Shown one piece after another: positions 8,377-16,334 of a stretch of 40,288 nucleotides of DNA. The DNA comes from UBA11400 sp964550435 (lineage in GTDB: Bacteria > Bacteroidota > Rhodothermia > Balneolales > HLUCCA01): positions 1-40,288 of the forward strand of contig CAZJZI010000019.1 in assembly GCA_964550435.1 (NCBI GenBank). Reading direction: 5' to 3'. The number at the start of each line of letters is the position of its first letter. Position 1 is the stretch's first letter. The notes below the pieces were generated by a model. It saw only the letters and a program-made list of their open reading frames with translations. It was not told the DNA's origin and searched no databases. The position numbers and the translations under genes are program-made.

Positions 8377-9429
8377 ATGGAACAACTGAACTCGTACTTT
8401 ATCTGGGATGGAAGTCCCGAAATCTTTACCATTGGTCCGTTCGACCTGCCATTTGCCCTTAGCATTCCCGGCCTGGTGATCGCACTGTTGCTGTACTTCG
8501 GCGGAATCCAATATTTGTCGAAACAATCTTCGACTGAAGGCAAGAAACGACGTCGTAAAGCTCAGGAAGAGTCCAATTCGATGCCCGGGTGGATGATTCC
8601 AGCACTTATCGTTGGAGCTTTAGTGGTCGGACAACTGGTTGCCTTGCCATTTGGTGGCGCAACCCTCGAGCAATTTGGCCCATTATCTGTGCGCTGGTAC
8701 GGCATGCTCTTCGCCCTGTCGTTTCTACTCGGATACTACCTCGGCGCGAAGACCTTCGAACACGCAGGTAAACATCCAGCCTTGGCCGAGTCCCTGTTTA
8801 TATATCTGATTGCCGGAACCGTGCTCGGCGCCCGCCTCGGACATGTTTTGTTCTACGACTGGGCTTACTATAGCCAGAACCTCATCGAAATCCTATACTT
8901 CTGGCAAGGTGGGCTCGCCAGCCATGGGGCGTTCATAGGTGTGTTGCTCTCAATCTACCTGTTCGCGAAAAAGAATCCGGGCACCGGATTCATATGGACT
9001 GCTGACCGCATCGCTATCCCGTTTGCCTTGGGAGGAATGTTCGTCCGCATCGGAAACTTTTTCAACTCCGAAATCCTCGGCAGCGAATCAGATGTATCCT
9101 GGGCTGTGATTTTCGCCCGCGAGGACATGGTTCCACGTCACCCGGCCATGCTATACGAAGCATTTGCCTATTTTCTTCTGTTTTTAGTGCTGATTTGGGT
9201 GTATCGCAAGTACAAAAATGCTCCACCTGAGGGATCCCTGACTGGAATCTTCATGGTTGGTGTATTTGCTGCCCGATTTGTTATCGAATATGCCAAAGAA
9301 CGACAGCCAGGCTTCGACGAAACGTTATCATTTCTGAGCATGGGACAACTGTTGAGCATCCCGGTCATCCTCATCGGACTCTGGCTACTTGTATCCAAAG
9401 TCAACTGGCGCGCGAATTCTACCTCCTGA
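8377..9429 (+). CDS. lgt: Prolipoprotein diacylglyceryl transferase
   Basis: Lgt transfers diacylglycerol from phosphatidylglycerol to the lipobox cysteine of prolipoproteins in the inner membrane. The 350-residue protein has seven or eight hydrophobic segments and the family motifs YGMLFALSFLLGYYLG, GTVLGARLGHVLFYD, GGLASHGAFIGV (HGG/HG box), FVRIGNFFNSEILG and HPAMLYEA. It is about 60 residues longer than the E. coli enzyme because of an extra N-terminal helix (ALSIPGLVIALLLYFGG) and a basic loop KKRRRKAQEE, as seen in several Bacteroidota-type Lgts. It follows cysS by 3 bases. It serves the lipoproteins seen in this window, such as those at 3432 and 36333. Confidence 0.95.
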   Translation: MEQLNSYFIWDGSPEIFTIGPFDLPFALSIPGLVIALLLYFGGIQYLSKQSSTEGKKRRRKAQEESNSMPGWMIPALIVGALVVGQLVALPFGGATLEQFGPLSVRWYGMLFALSFLLGYYLGAKTFEHAGKHPALAESLFIYLIAGTVLGARLGHVLFYDWAYYSQNLIEILYFWQGGLASHGAFIGVLLSIYLFAKKNPGTGFIWTADRIAIPFALGGMFVRIGNFFNSEILGSESDVSWAVIFAREDMVPRHPAMLYEAFAYFLLFLVLIWVYRKYKNAPPEGSLTGIFMVGVFAARFVIEYAKERQPGFDETLSFLSMGQLLSIPVILIGLWLLVSKVNWRANSTS

Positions 9430-9439
9430 TCCAACTACA

Positions 9440-10549
9440 ATGTTATCCACCGAAACCATATCGGCTGACAAAAAATACGACCTGAAAAGCTTGTCCAAAG
9501 CACAGCTCACTCAGCTGTGCGACGAACTCGGCATTGAGAAATTCCGGGCCAAGCAGTTGTTTCAGTGGTTGTTTCAGAAAGGGGCTAAAAGCTTTGACGA
9601 AATGACCAACCTGTCAAAAGAGTTGCGTGAACGCCTGGCCTCTGTTTCGTTCATTCGTACCGTCGAAGTCGCCCAAAAACAGGTCTCGAAAGACGGAACC
9701 ACCAAGTTTTTATACAATCTGTTTGATAATCGTCAGGTCGAAGCCGTTCTTATTCCCGAATTCTTCCCTGATGGGGTTCCTGATAGACTCACGGTCTGTG
9801 TATCCTCTCAGGTTGGTTGCGTATTTGGATGTGCCTTCTGTGCCACCGGTAAAATGGGATTCTTCCGCAATCTCACTTCCGGCGAAATCGTGGATCAGGT
9901 CACAGAGATCAATCACTATTGTCTGGAAGTACATGGCAAAAAGATCACGAACATAGTATATATGGGAATGGGTGAGCCATTGCACAATTATCAATCAGTC
10001 ATGGCCAGCACCTCAATCCTGACAGATCCTCTCGGACTCGATCTATCACCGAAACGTATTACCGTTTCCACTGTCGGACTTGGCAAACAAATCAAACAAA
10101 TCGCCGACGAAGGACAGGAATTCAATCTGGCGATATCACTTCATGCCCCGATTGATGACAAGCGCGACAAAATTATGCCGATCAACGAGTCCCTTGACCT
10201 GGCAGCGCTCAAAGAATCCCTTCAATATTACTACAAGAAAACCACCAAGCCAGTTACTTTCGAATACTTACTTTTCGATGGATTCAACGACAATCCGGAA
10301 GACGCCAAAGCTCTGGCCACCATTTCAAAATGGCTCCCGAGCAAGGTCAATATCATCATGTACAACAATGTGTTGGGAGTTGAGCTGCAACGTGCACGTG
10401 AAGAACGTCTGGACGCATTTCTACGCCATCTGACCAAACAGAACGTCCGTGCAACAGTCCGCCGCAGCCGTGGCGACGACATCGATGCGGGTTGTGGGCA
10501 GCTGGCGATACGTGAGGGGCAAGAACGAGGGAAGACGATTGCTAAGTAA
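9440..10549 (+). CDS. rlmN: Dual-specificity 23S rRNA/tRNA adenine-C2 methyltransferase RlmN
   Basis: RlmN is a radical-SAM enzyme that methylates C2 of A2503 in 23S rRNA and A37 in some tRNAs. I choose ATG 9440, giving 369 residues. The frame also opens upstream at 9389, but that part overlaps lgt and is not family-like. The N-terminal accessory domain (LGIEKFRAKQLFQWLF) is followed by the iron-sulfur CxxxCxxC at residues 127-134 in GCVFGCAFCATGKMGFFRN, the GMGEPLHNY motif, and the C-terminal catalytic cysteine in DAGCGQLA. All key residues are present. A small hairpin (AGTAATGG/CCATTACT, 10545-10565) overlaps the stop codon and may help termination against convergent lepB. Confidence 0.96.
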   Translation: MLSTETISADKKYDLKSLSKAQLTQLCDELGIEKFRAKQLFQWLFQKGAKSFDEMTNLSKELRERLASVSFIRTVEVAQKQVSKDGTTKFLYNLFDNRQVEAVLIPEFFPDGVPDRLTVCVSSQVGCVFGCAFCATGKMGFFRNLTSGEIVDQVTEINHYCLEVHGKKITNIVYMGMGEPLHNYQSVMASTSILTDPLGLDLSPKRITVSTVGLGKQIKQIADEGQEFNLAISLHAPIDDKRDKIMPINESLDLAALKESLQYYYKKTTKPVTFEYLLFDGFNDNPEDAKALATISKWLPSKVNIIMYNNVLGVELQRAREERLDAFLRHLTKQNVRATVRRSRGDDIDAGCGQLAIREGQERGKTIAK

Positions 10550-10565
10550 TGGCTTCACCATTACT
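10545..10565. terminator. Hairpin over the rlmN stop codon, possible terminator
   Basis: AGTAATGG at 10545-10552 and CCATTACT at 10558-10565 form a perfect 8-bp stem with a 5-base loop, and the left arm contains the rlmN TAA. It separates convergent rlmN and lepB. A T-rich tail is weak (GTTTACC), so the terminator call is tentative. Confidence 0.4.
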
Positions 10566-10574
10566 GTTTACCGA

Positions 10575-11666
10575 TTAATCTACTAACGAAAAGAGCCTAT
10601 TAAATCGTGGTAGCATCCTCTCAGAATCCCACGAGAAATAGATCATAAACGGGGTCCCAACGATGTGGTCGTCTGGAACAAATCCCCAGTGGCGCGAATC
10701 TTCACTATTGTCGCGGTTATCCCCCATCATGAAATAGTAGTCTTTTTGGACCAGATAGGTACTGGTTTCAACACCATTAATGGTAAACGTATCTCCACTT
10801 AAACTGACATCATTACCTTCGTAGCGCTCAACAACATCACGGTAAATCGGCCAGTTCTCGGCTGTAAGTTCCAAAACCATTCCCTCAGCTGGAATTACAA
10901 ATGATTCGATGTGATCATGGTTGGATTCCATTCCGCGTCGGAATACAAACGCATTGCGAGCATATTCGTTGCTGGATTCTGGCCGCACACGTGCATATAT
11001 CGAATCTACTTCTGGCCATTGAGCCATTTCGGCAAGCACAGACTCAGACATATTAACGACATATGAGCTAGGTGTTTCGGCGCCGAGTATCTCTCCTCCC
11101 GCCATCTTGACCTTGGCATCACTCAGACGCAGACGCTCACGCATTTCGACAGTATACATCTGCTGGTATTCATCCAGATACTGAGCCTGGTCGCCGTTGA
11201 TATAAAGAACTTTGTTGCGAATCTCAAGGGTGTCGCCCGGAATAGCCACAGCACGCTTGATATAATTAGTTTTTTGTGAGATAGCGACTTCATCGATCGG
11301 ATAATTGAACACGACAATGTCATTACGCTCGATGGTTTTCCATCCAGGAATACGGAACCAGGGTAGTTCGAGGCCAGGAATGTGGATAGAAGTGAATGGA
11401 ATACCGATAGTCATTGGGGTACGGGCACCAACATTGGCTTTGGTGACGATCAGGAAGTCACCAGTCATTAATGTTCTTTCCATAGATGGTGTCGGTATCC
11501 GATACGCTTCAAAGAAGAAAGTCCGTATGATTATGGCAGCAACAGCAGCCCAAAGAAGTGCATCAAACCACTCTTTTGCCCAATTTTTTGCCTGTTGTTT
11601 GGTATCAGCCTTGCCAGCCGCTGAGCGACGACGGTTTTTGCGTTCGGATTTGTCGGTGCGAGCCAA
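10575..11666 (-). CDS. lepB: Signal peptidase I
   Basis: LepB cleaves signal peptides of secreted proteins at the outer face of the inner membrane. The 363-residue protein begins with a basic, Ala-rich cytoplasmic segment and one membrane helix (residues about 36-50). The catalytic Ser61 follows in RIPTPSMERTLMTGD, and the general base Lys137 in NYIKRAVAIPGDTLEI. The box E signature YFMMGDNRDNSEDSRHWGFVP lies near 315-335. A large insertion between the Lys region and box E (about residues 155-300) makes it longer than typical enzymes but is common in Bacteroidota-type LepBs. It ends a lepA-hypothetical-lepB operon, starting 7 bases after the preceding stop. Confidence 0.95.
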   Translation of the reverse strand: MARTDKSERKNRRRSAAGKADTKQQAKNWAKEWFDALLWAAVAAIIIRTFFFEAYRIPTPSMERTLMTGDFLIVTKANVGARTPMTIGIPFTSIHIPGLELPWFRIPGWKTIERNDIVVFNYPIDEVAISQKTNYIKRAVAIPGDTLEIRNKVLYINGDQAQYLDEYQQMYTVEMRERLRLSDAKVKMAGGEILGAETPSSYVVNMSESVLAEMAQWPEVDSIYARVRPESSNEYARNAFVFRRGMESNHDHIESFVIPAEGMVLELTAENWPIYRDVVERYEGNDVSLSGDTFTINGVETSTYLVQKDYYFMMGDNRDNSEDSRHWGFVPDDHIVGTPFMIYFSWDSERMLPRFNRLFSLVD

Positions 11667-11673
11667 AGTATAA

Positions 11674-12282
11674 TCAGTTTAGACGTAATGAGTTGAATCG
11701 GGCCGGACGAGTAATCTTGTCTGTTTTGTAAACCCCATCTTTATACTCCACATTGTACCACTCGTTGCGCTCAGGAGAATAAAAAACATCCTGAAATTCG
11801 CCCATGGAAGATACATTCATCAACATTCTGGAAAAAGTACGTTTTATTTCCGGCATCATATCTACATAATTGACCGACCCTGCATAGACCAGACCTAAAG
11901 TAAAAGGACCATCAATATCCAGTACCATCATTGGAATCTCATCGTTCACAATGAACCAATACTCAAATTGAATGCTGTTTCCTGGTCGTACGTCCGAACG
12001 TCCGATGAAATCTTCGAGTCGTACTGTTGGGTCACCAAATACACGTTGTAAACGGGCACGGATTTCGGTAGTTGGTAAATTATCAAGTACCGTATTACCC
12101 TGAAAGCCCTCTCCTGTCATAATCATGTCAGCAAAACGTCTCTGAAATGCAGCACGTTCGGCATTGGTCACTTTCTTTATTACAGGTTCAGCAAATACAG
12201 AAGGTACATTTTGTGCCTGAACAAGGTGTGGAGCCGCTGCCAGTAGTACAATTCCGAGAGCAAGTAGGAAATTCTTTTTCAT
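11674..12282 (-). CDS. Exported protein of unknown function between lepA and lepB
   Basis: The 202-residue protein starts with a clear Sec signal peptide (MKKNFLLALGIVLLAAAPHLVQAQ, cleavage probably after AQA). The mature part has a charged helical N-terminus (NAERAAFQRRFADMIMTG) followed by mixed beta segments such as GNSIQFEYWFIVNDEIPMM and GLVYAGSVNYVDMM, ending ITRPARFNSLRLN. I recognise no family. No lipobox or later membrane segment is seen, so it should be periplasmic. It is spaced 18 bases from lepA and 7 from lepB and is therefore co-transcribed with translation and export genes. A role linked to export or envelope upkeep is possible, but this is only inferred from position. Confidence 0.7.
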   Translation of the reverse strand: MKKNFLLALGIVLLAAAPHLVQAQNVPSVFAEPVIKKVTNAERAAFQRRFADMIMTGEGFQGNTVLDNLPTTEIRARLQRVFGDPTVRLEDFIGRSDVRPGNSIQFEYWFIVNDEIPMMVLDIDGPFTLGLVYAGSVNYVDMMPEIKRTFSRMLMNVSSMGEFQDVFYSPERNEWYNVEYKDGVYKTDKITRPARFNSLRLN

Positions 12283-12300
12283 AAGTAATGATTTTGGAAA

Positions 12301-14091
12301 TTAATCCATAGAGAGTACCGCAAGGAAGGCTTCCTGTGGAATTTCCACAGACCCAACTTGTTTCATGCGTTTTTTACCCTCTTTTTGTTTTTCAAGGAGC
12401 TTACGTTTACGCGAGATATCCCCACCATAACATTTGGCCAAAACATCTTTTCTCATGGCCCGAATGCTGTCGCGGGAAATAACTTTGGTTCCAATCGCTG
12501 CCTGAATCACCACTTCGTACATCTGACGCGGAATCAAGTCCTTGAGCTTGGCACATAATTTTTTGCCCCACTCATAAGCTTTGTCGCGGTGTACGATGCT
12601 TGACAACGCATCAACTGGCTCGCTATTCAACAGAATATCCAGACGGACCATCTTGCCTGGACGACTTCCTATGAACTCATAATCCAACGAAGCATATCCC
12701 TTAGTATTGCTTTTGAGCTTATCATAAAAATCAAAAACTACTTCTGCCATCGGAAGTTCATAGGTAATGTCGACGCGTTTGGTGTCCAGATAGGTTGTGT
12801 TAACAAATACGCCACGACGCTCCTGGCATAATTTCATCACAGCACCGATGTAATCGGCAGGCGTAATGATCTGAGCTCGAATATATGGTTCGTAAATCTC
12901 CTGAATGACACCCACCGGAGGCATATCACTCGGATTATCCACAATGACCCGCTCTCCGTCGGTTTTCACCACTTCATACTCCACGTTCGGAACCGTTGTG
13001 ATGATATCCATGTCGAATTCACGATCCAGACGTTCCTGTACGATTTCCATGTGAAGCATACCAAGGAATCCTGTTCGGAATCCAAATCCAAGTGCCACTG
13101 AAGTCTCCGGGGTGTATTGCAACGCAGCATCGTTGAGCTGAAGTTTCTCTAAAGCGGTGCGTAGGCTTTCAAAATCTTCACTATTAGTAGGATAAATCCC
13201 ACTGAATACCATTGGTTTGACCACTTTGTACCCCGGAATAGGTTCGGGTGCTGAATTAACAACTGTAGTAACCGTATCACCTACTTTGGTATCCTCCAGG
13301 GATTTCACACTTCCAATAATATAACCAACCTGACCGGCCGATAATGTCGGTTGCGGACTATTTTTGATACTGAGGAATCCAATTTCTTCAGCTGCATATA
13401 CCTTGTCGGTTTGCATAAAACGGATCTTCTCACCTTTCTTGAGGGTACCGTCCATAATTCGGACATAAACAACAGACCCTCGGTAGGAATTAAATACCGA
13501 GTCAAAAATTAGTGCAGTGAGTGGCTTGTTCGGATCACCAGCTGGAGCTGGAATTTTTTCGATAACTGCCTCAAGGAGGTCATCAACACCCATTCCAGTC
13601 TTCCCGGATACAGGTAAGATATCCTCACGCTTACAACCCAAAAGATCGATTACCTGTTGGGCGACTTCCTCCACATTAGCTCCAGGGAGATCGATTTTGT
13701 TCAAAACCGGAATGATTTCAAGTCCCTGGTCGATCGCCTGATACAAATTCGAAATCGTTTGGGCTTCTACACCTTGGGATGCATCGACAACAAGAATGGC
13801 CCCTTCGCACGCTTTTAGTGCGCGGGATACTTCATAAGCAAAATCGACGTGTCCCGGAGTATCGATCAGGTTCAGAGAATAAGGCTCTCCGGCACGGGAC
13901 CTATAGTCCATACGGATCGCATGTGATTTGATAGTAATCCCACGTTCGCGTTCCAAATCCATGTCATCGAGTACCTGATCCTGCATTTCACGCTCGGTGA
14001 TAGTACCGGTACGTTCAAGCAGACGATCGGCCAGGGTCGATTTTCCATGGTCGATATGGGCAATGATGCAAAAATTTCGGATATTCTTCAT
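12301..14091 (-). CDS. lepA: Elongation factor 4 (LepA), ribosomal back-translocase GTPase
   Basis: LepA/EF4 is a ribosome-binding translational GTPase that affects elongation and initiation. The 596-residue protein starts MKNIRNFCIIAHIDHGKSTL, which contains G1 (AHIDHGKST). G3 is DTPGHVDFAYEV and G4 is NKIDLPGA. Domains II, III and V follow, and the LepA-specific C-terminal domain closes with QAAIGTKVISRDSIRAMRKD, CYGGDISRKRKLLEKQKEGKKR. The length matches the family (about 600). It is the first gene of the lepA-hypothetical-lepB operon, a neighbourhood of lepA with lepB that is widespread in bacteria. Confidence 0.97.
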   Translation of the reverse strand: MKNIRNFCIIAHIDHGKSTLADRLLERTGTITEREMQDQVLDDMDLERERGITIKSHAIRMDYRSRAGEPYSLNLIDTPGHVDFAYEVSRALKACEGAILVVDASQGVEAQTISNLYQAIDQGLEIIPVLNKIDLPGANVEEVAQQVIDLLGCKREDILPVSGKTGMGVDDLLEAVIEKIPAPAGDPNKPLTALIFDSVFNSYRGSVVYVRIMDGTLKKGEKIRFMQTDKVYAAEEIGFLSIKNSPQPTLSAGQVGYIIGSVKSLEDTKVGDTVTTVVNSAPEPIPGYKVVKPMVFSGIYPTNSEDFESLRTALEKLQLNDAALQYTPETSVALGFGFRTGFLGMLHMEIVQERLDREFDMDIITTVPNVEYEVVKTDGERVIVDNPSDMPPVGVIQEIYEPYIRAQIITPADYIGAVMKLCQERRGVFVNTTYLDTKRVDITYELPMAEVVFDFYDKLKSNTKGYASLDYEFIGSRPGKMVRLDILLNSEPVDALSSIVHRDKAYEWGKKLCAKLKDLIPRQMYEVVIQAAIGTKVISRDSIRAMRKDVLAKCYGGDISRKRKLLEKQKEGKKRMKQVGSVEIPQEAFLAVLSMD

Positions 14092-14179
14092 TCAGGTATT
14101 TGAAACTGGATAATTTTGGGATATAAGTCGGTAAAATACGCCTTTTTCGGCTTAGTTAGTATTCTTACAGACAACAAAA

Positions 14180-14272
14180 CCCAATAATCTTGCCCACAGT
14201 TTCATTATTGGGAAGTAGGAAGTGGGAAGTGGATTACACTCAAAATACCTACTACCCACTTCCAGTTACCGA
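14180..14272. repeat. Heptamer-based inverted repeat element 1
   Basis: A perfect 9-bp inverted repeat CCCAATAAT/ATTATTGGG (14180-14188, 14204-14212) leads into 7-bp units GGAAGTA, GGAAGTG, GGAAGTG (14211-14231). These face a C-rich arm CTACTACCCACTTCCAG at about 14249-14266. The two arms can pair across a spacer of roughly 15-20 bases. It lies between the end of the SLC13 gene and the start of lepA and may terminate the former. Confidence 0.6.
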
Positions 14273-14298
14273 TTTTCCACAAATAGCCTGCTGTTCAC

Positions 14299-15786
14299 CT
14301 AAAACGTCACGTTAAACACCCACCCCAGCATAGTATACATAAGTACAGTAACCACCATAATCATAACAATATTCACCCATAGTCCGGCTTTTGCCATTTG
14401 TGGGAGGGTAACATATCCGCTACCATACACAATCGCATTTGGTGGAGTTGCCACAGGTAGCATAAAGGCACAGCTTGCTCCGATAGCTGCGGGAACAACC
14501 AGAATCAATGGATCTATGTTCAAGGCCAACGCAATTGAAGCCAAAATGGGCATGAAAGCAGCGGCAGTGGCTGTATTGGATGTGATTTCGGTCAGGAAGA
14601 CTATCAAGGTCAATGATGCGACCATGAGTCCAAGTGATGACCAGGTATCTAGACCACGCATGGCAGTTCCCATCCATTCAGCCAGTCCGGTGGAACTGAT
14701 TCCGGCCGCTAATGCGAGTCCACCACCAAAGAGCACGAGGATATCCCATGGCAGACGCTGAGTATCTTCCCAACCCAAAGCAAACTCGCCGCGCTTGAAA
14801 TTCACAGGGATCAAAAACAATAACATCGCTCCTAAAATGGCAATCACGGTATCGGATATCACAGGAATAAAGTCACGTGTCGCTGGCACAAACTCTCTAA
14901 GCAAAGATGGAGCGATCCACATGGTTGCAGTGAACAAAAATACCCACATCACGATTTTTTCGGCTTTGGACATCCTGCCGGCTTTTCGCAATTCAGATTC
15001 GATGAGTTCTTTTCCACCTGGAATCTCTTTAAGATGAATTGGGAACAAAACTCTTGTTAAGAGTAAGTAAACCAAAGGCAACGAGAGCACAACTAACGGA
15101 ACCCCGACAAGCATCCAAGAAGCGAAACTAATACTGACATTGTAGTTCTCCAACATATAGCCAGCCATTAATGCGTTTGGTGGTGTCCCGATCAAGGTGC
15201 CGATACCTCCAATGTTACATCCGTACGCAATACACAATACCAGACATAGGGAAAAGTTATATCTCAGATTCTTACTAGCAATGTCTTTTTTGTCCTCTAC
15301 CAAATGCACCACCGACAAAGCAATTGGAAGCATCATGAGTGCAGTTGCGGTGTTGCTTACCCACATGGAAATGAATGCCGAAGACAACATGAATCCCATC
15401 ACGATGGCATGAGGCTTTGTCCCAACAACTCGTATCACATTGAGTGCGATACGTTTATGGAGATTTGACTTTTCCATGGCCAGGGCGATGATAAAACCGC
15501 CCATAAACAAGTAAATGATCGGATTAGCGAAGGGAGCGGTTGCTGCGCCAACACTACTCACCCCTAAAAGCGGAAATAAAACTATCGGTAGTAATGCTGT
15601 TGCGGGAATCGGAATCGCCTCACTTACCCACCAAACTGCCATTAATACCGTAACTGCGGCAGTCATCCAAGCCGCATCTGATAGTCCAGGCAACGGTGGA
15701 ATGAACAACATGGCAATGAACAATGCTGCACCAGAAAACAACCCAAATTTTTGACGAAAACCATACTCCGACAACGAAGTTTCCAT
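14299..15786 (-). CDS. SLC13/DASS family anion-sodium symporter
   Basis: The 495-residue integral membrane protein belongs to the divalent anion:sodium symporter family (SLC13), which imports dicarboxylates, citrate or sulfate. It has about 11-12 hydrophobic segments arranged as two halves. Each half carries the substrate/sodium SNT motif: SNTATALMMLPIA in the first and TSNTATAAAFMPI in the second. The first-half GTPPNALMAGYML and second-half ATPPNAIVYGSGY loops also match. Length and both signature loops are normal, so the gene looks functional. Di- or tricarboxylates are the likeliest substrates, but sulfate cannot be excluded. It stands alone on the minus strand, flanked on both sides by heptamer repeat elements. 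Confidence 0.9.
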   Translation of the reverse strand: METSLSEYGFRQKFGLFSGAALFIAMLFIPPLPGLSDAAWMTAAVTVLMAVWWVSEAIPIPATALLPIVLFPLLGVSSVGAATAPFANPIIYLFMGGFIIALAMEKSNLHKRIALNVIRVVGTKPHAIVMGFMLSSAFISMWVSNTATALMMLPIALSVVHLVEDKKDIASKNLRYNFSLCLVLCIAYGCNIGGIGTLIGTPPNALMAGYMLENYNVSISFASWMLVGVPLVVLSLPLVYLLLTRVLFPIHLKEIPGGKELIESELRKAGRMSKAEKIVMWVFLFTATMWIAPSLLREFVPATRDFIPVISDTVIAILGAMLLFLIPVNFKRGEFALGWEDTQRLPWDILVLFGGGLALAAGISSTGLAEWMGTAMRGLDTWSSLGLMVASLTLIVFLTEITSNTATAAAFMPILASIALALNIDPLILVVPAAIGASCAFMLPVATPPNAIVYGSGYVTLPQMAKAGLWVNIVMIMVVTVLMYTMLGWVFNVTF

Positions 15787-15811
15787 AGAAAATATCCCTA
15801 TTAGTATTTTA

Positions 15812-15958
15812 GATCACAGCTCACAGTTCACAGTTCACAGAATACTGTACACAGAGCACAGTTCACAGAAAGCGTGTCGCGAAAATAGTCGATACTGAAG
15901 ACTTAGAGGTATGCTCTAATGTTGGCGATTCTGACTGTATTCTGTGTACTGTGTACTA
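15812..15958. repeat. Heptamer-based inverted repeat element 2 (CACAGTT type)
   Basis: Left arm: seven-base units CACAGCT, CACAGTT, CACAGTT, CACAGAA, TACTGTA, CACAGAG, CACAGTT run in phase from about 15816. Right arm: TTCTGTG, TACTGTG, TACT near 15939-15956. The arms are complementary and enclose about 65 bases that show no gene. The element lies between the divergent SLC13 and his promoters. Confidence 0.6.
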
Positions 15959-16100
15959 GAAAACTGGTTTATATTTTGTCAACTGGTGTTAGATTGACGA
16001 TGCAACGAATATACTCCCTAAGAATAAACCTAAAAAACGCTTCCACTCAAAAAGTTGTCTAAATTCGTAAAAACTTATCCGGCCAACATAGATTTTTCCT

Positions 16101-16108
16101 TATATTTG
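16101..16108 (+). promoter_or_regulatory. Bacteroidota-type -7 promoter element of the his leader
   Basis: TATATTTG is an exact TAnnTTTG match. It ends 4 bases before the first ATG of the leader peptide, so if it is used the transcript would begin at or very near the leader start codon (leaderless or nearly so, with the second ATG at 16119 as an alternative). I see no clear TTG at the expected -33 position. Confidence 0.5.
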
Positions 16109-16112
16109 ATGC

Positions 16113-16220
16113 ATGCCTATGATATACCAGCAACATTGCATCTTTTCTTACATCCACGCTTCTTCAGCGGGGACACCCCATCATGTGCATCATACCCACG
16201 GGCATCATCATCACGCGTAA
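16113..16220 (+). CDS. Histidine-rich leader peptide of the his operon
   Basis: A 35-codon frame starts at ATG 16113 (second ATG at 16119) and stops at TAA 16218-16220. Eleven of its residues are His, nine of them in codons 23-34, where the reading is THGHHHHA at the end, preceded by HHVHH. A run of codons for the operon's own end product just ahead of hisG is the signature of a leader peptide that senses charged tRNA-His through ribosome stalling, as in the enteric his attenuator. The frame differs from the longer overlapping ORF that starts at 16055. Stop to hisG start is 114 bases and contains candidate alternative RNA pairings. Confidence 0.85.
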   Translation: MPMIYQQHCIFSYIHASSAGTPHHVHHTHGHHHHA

Positions 16221-16303
16221 CCATTCGCGGATCGATTGTCTATATGCCCGGCACGTTTTTGTGCCACATCGTGTTCAGCCTCATGCAAATCGGTCCGCTG
16301 AAC
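16163..16303 (+). promoter_or_regulatory. Candidate attenuator-type RNA switch in the his leader
   Basis: Segment A, TTCAGCGG (16163-16170, inside the leader peptide ahead of the His run), can pair with segment C, CCGCTGAA (16295-16302). Segment B, GTTCAGC (16273-16279), can pair with the same C region as GCTGAAC (16297-16303). The two pairings exclude each other. A separate local hairpin GGCAC-gttttt-GTGCC lies at 16250-16265. No U-run follows, so classic intrinsic termination is not evident, and control of hisG translation or Rho access is possible. Confidence 0.5.
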
Positions 16304-16334
16304 CAATACCAACCGAAACTTAGTAGATATTATT

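Noticed and set aside
7285..8543. Long minus-strand ORFs of 100-154 residues antisense to cysS and lgt
   Set aside because: They are shadow frames in GC-richer coding DNA. The sense genes have complete, unmistakable motifs.
16221..16334. Classic rho-independent attenuator terminator before hisG
   Set aside because: The hairpins at 16250-16265 and 16273-16303 are not followed by a U-run.
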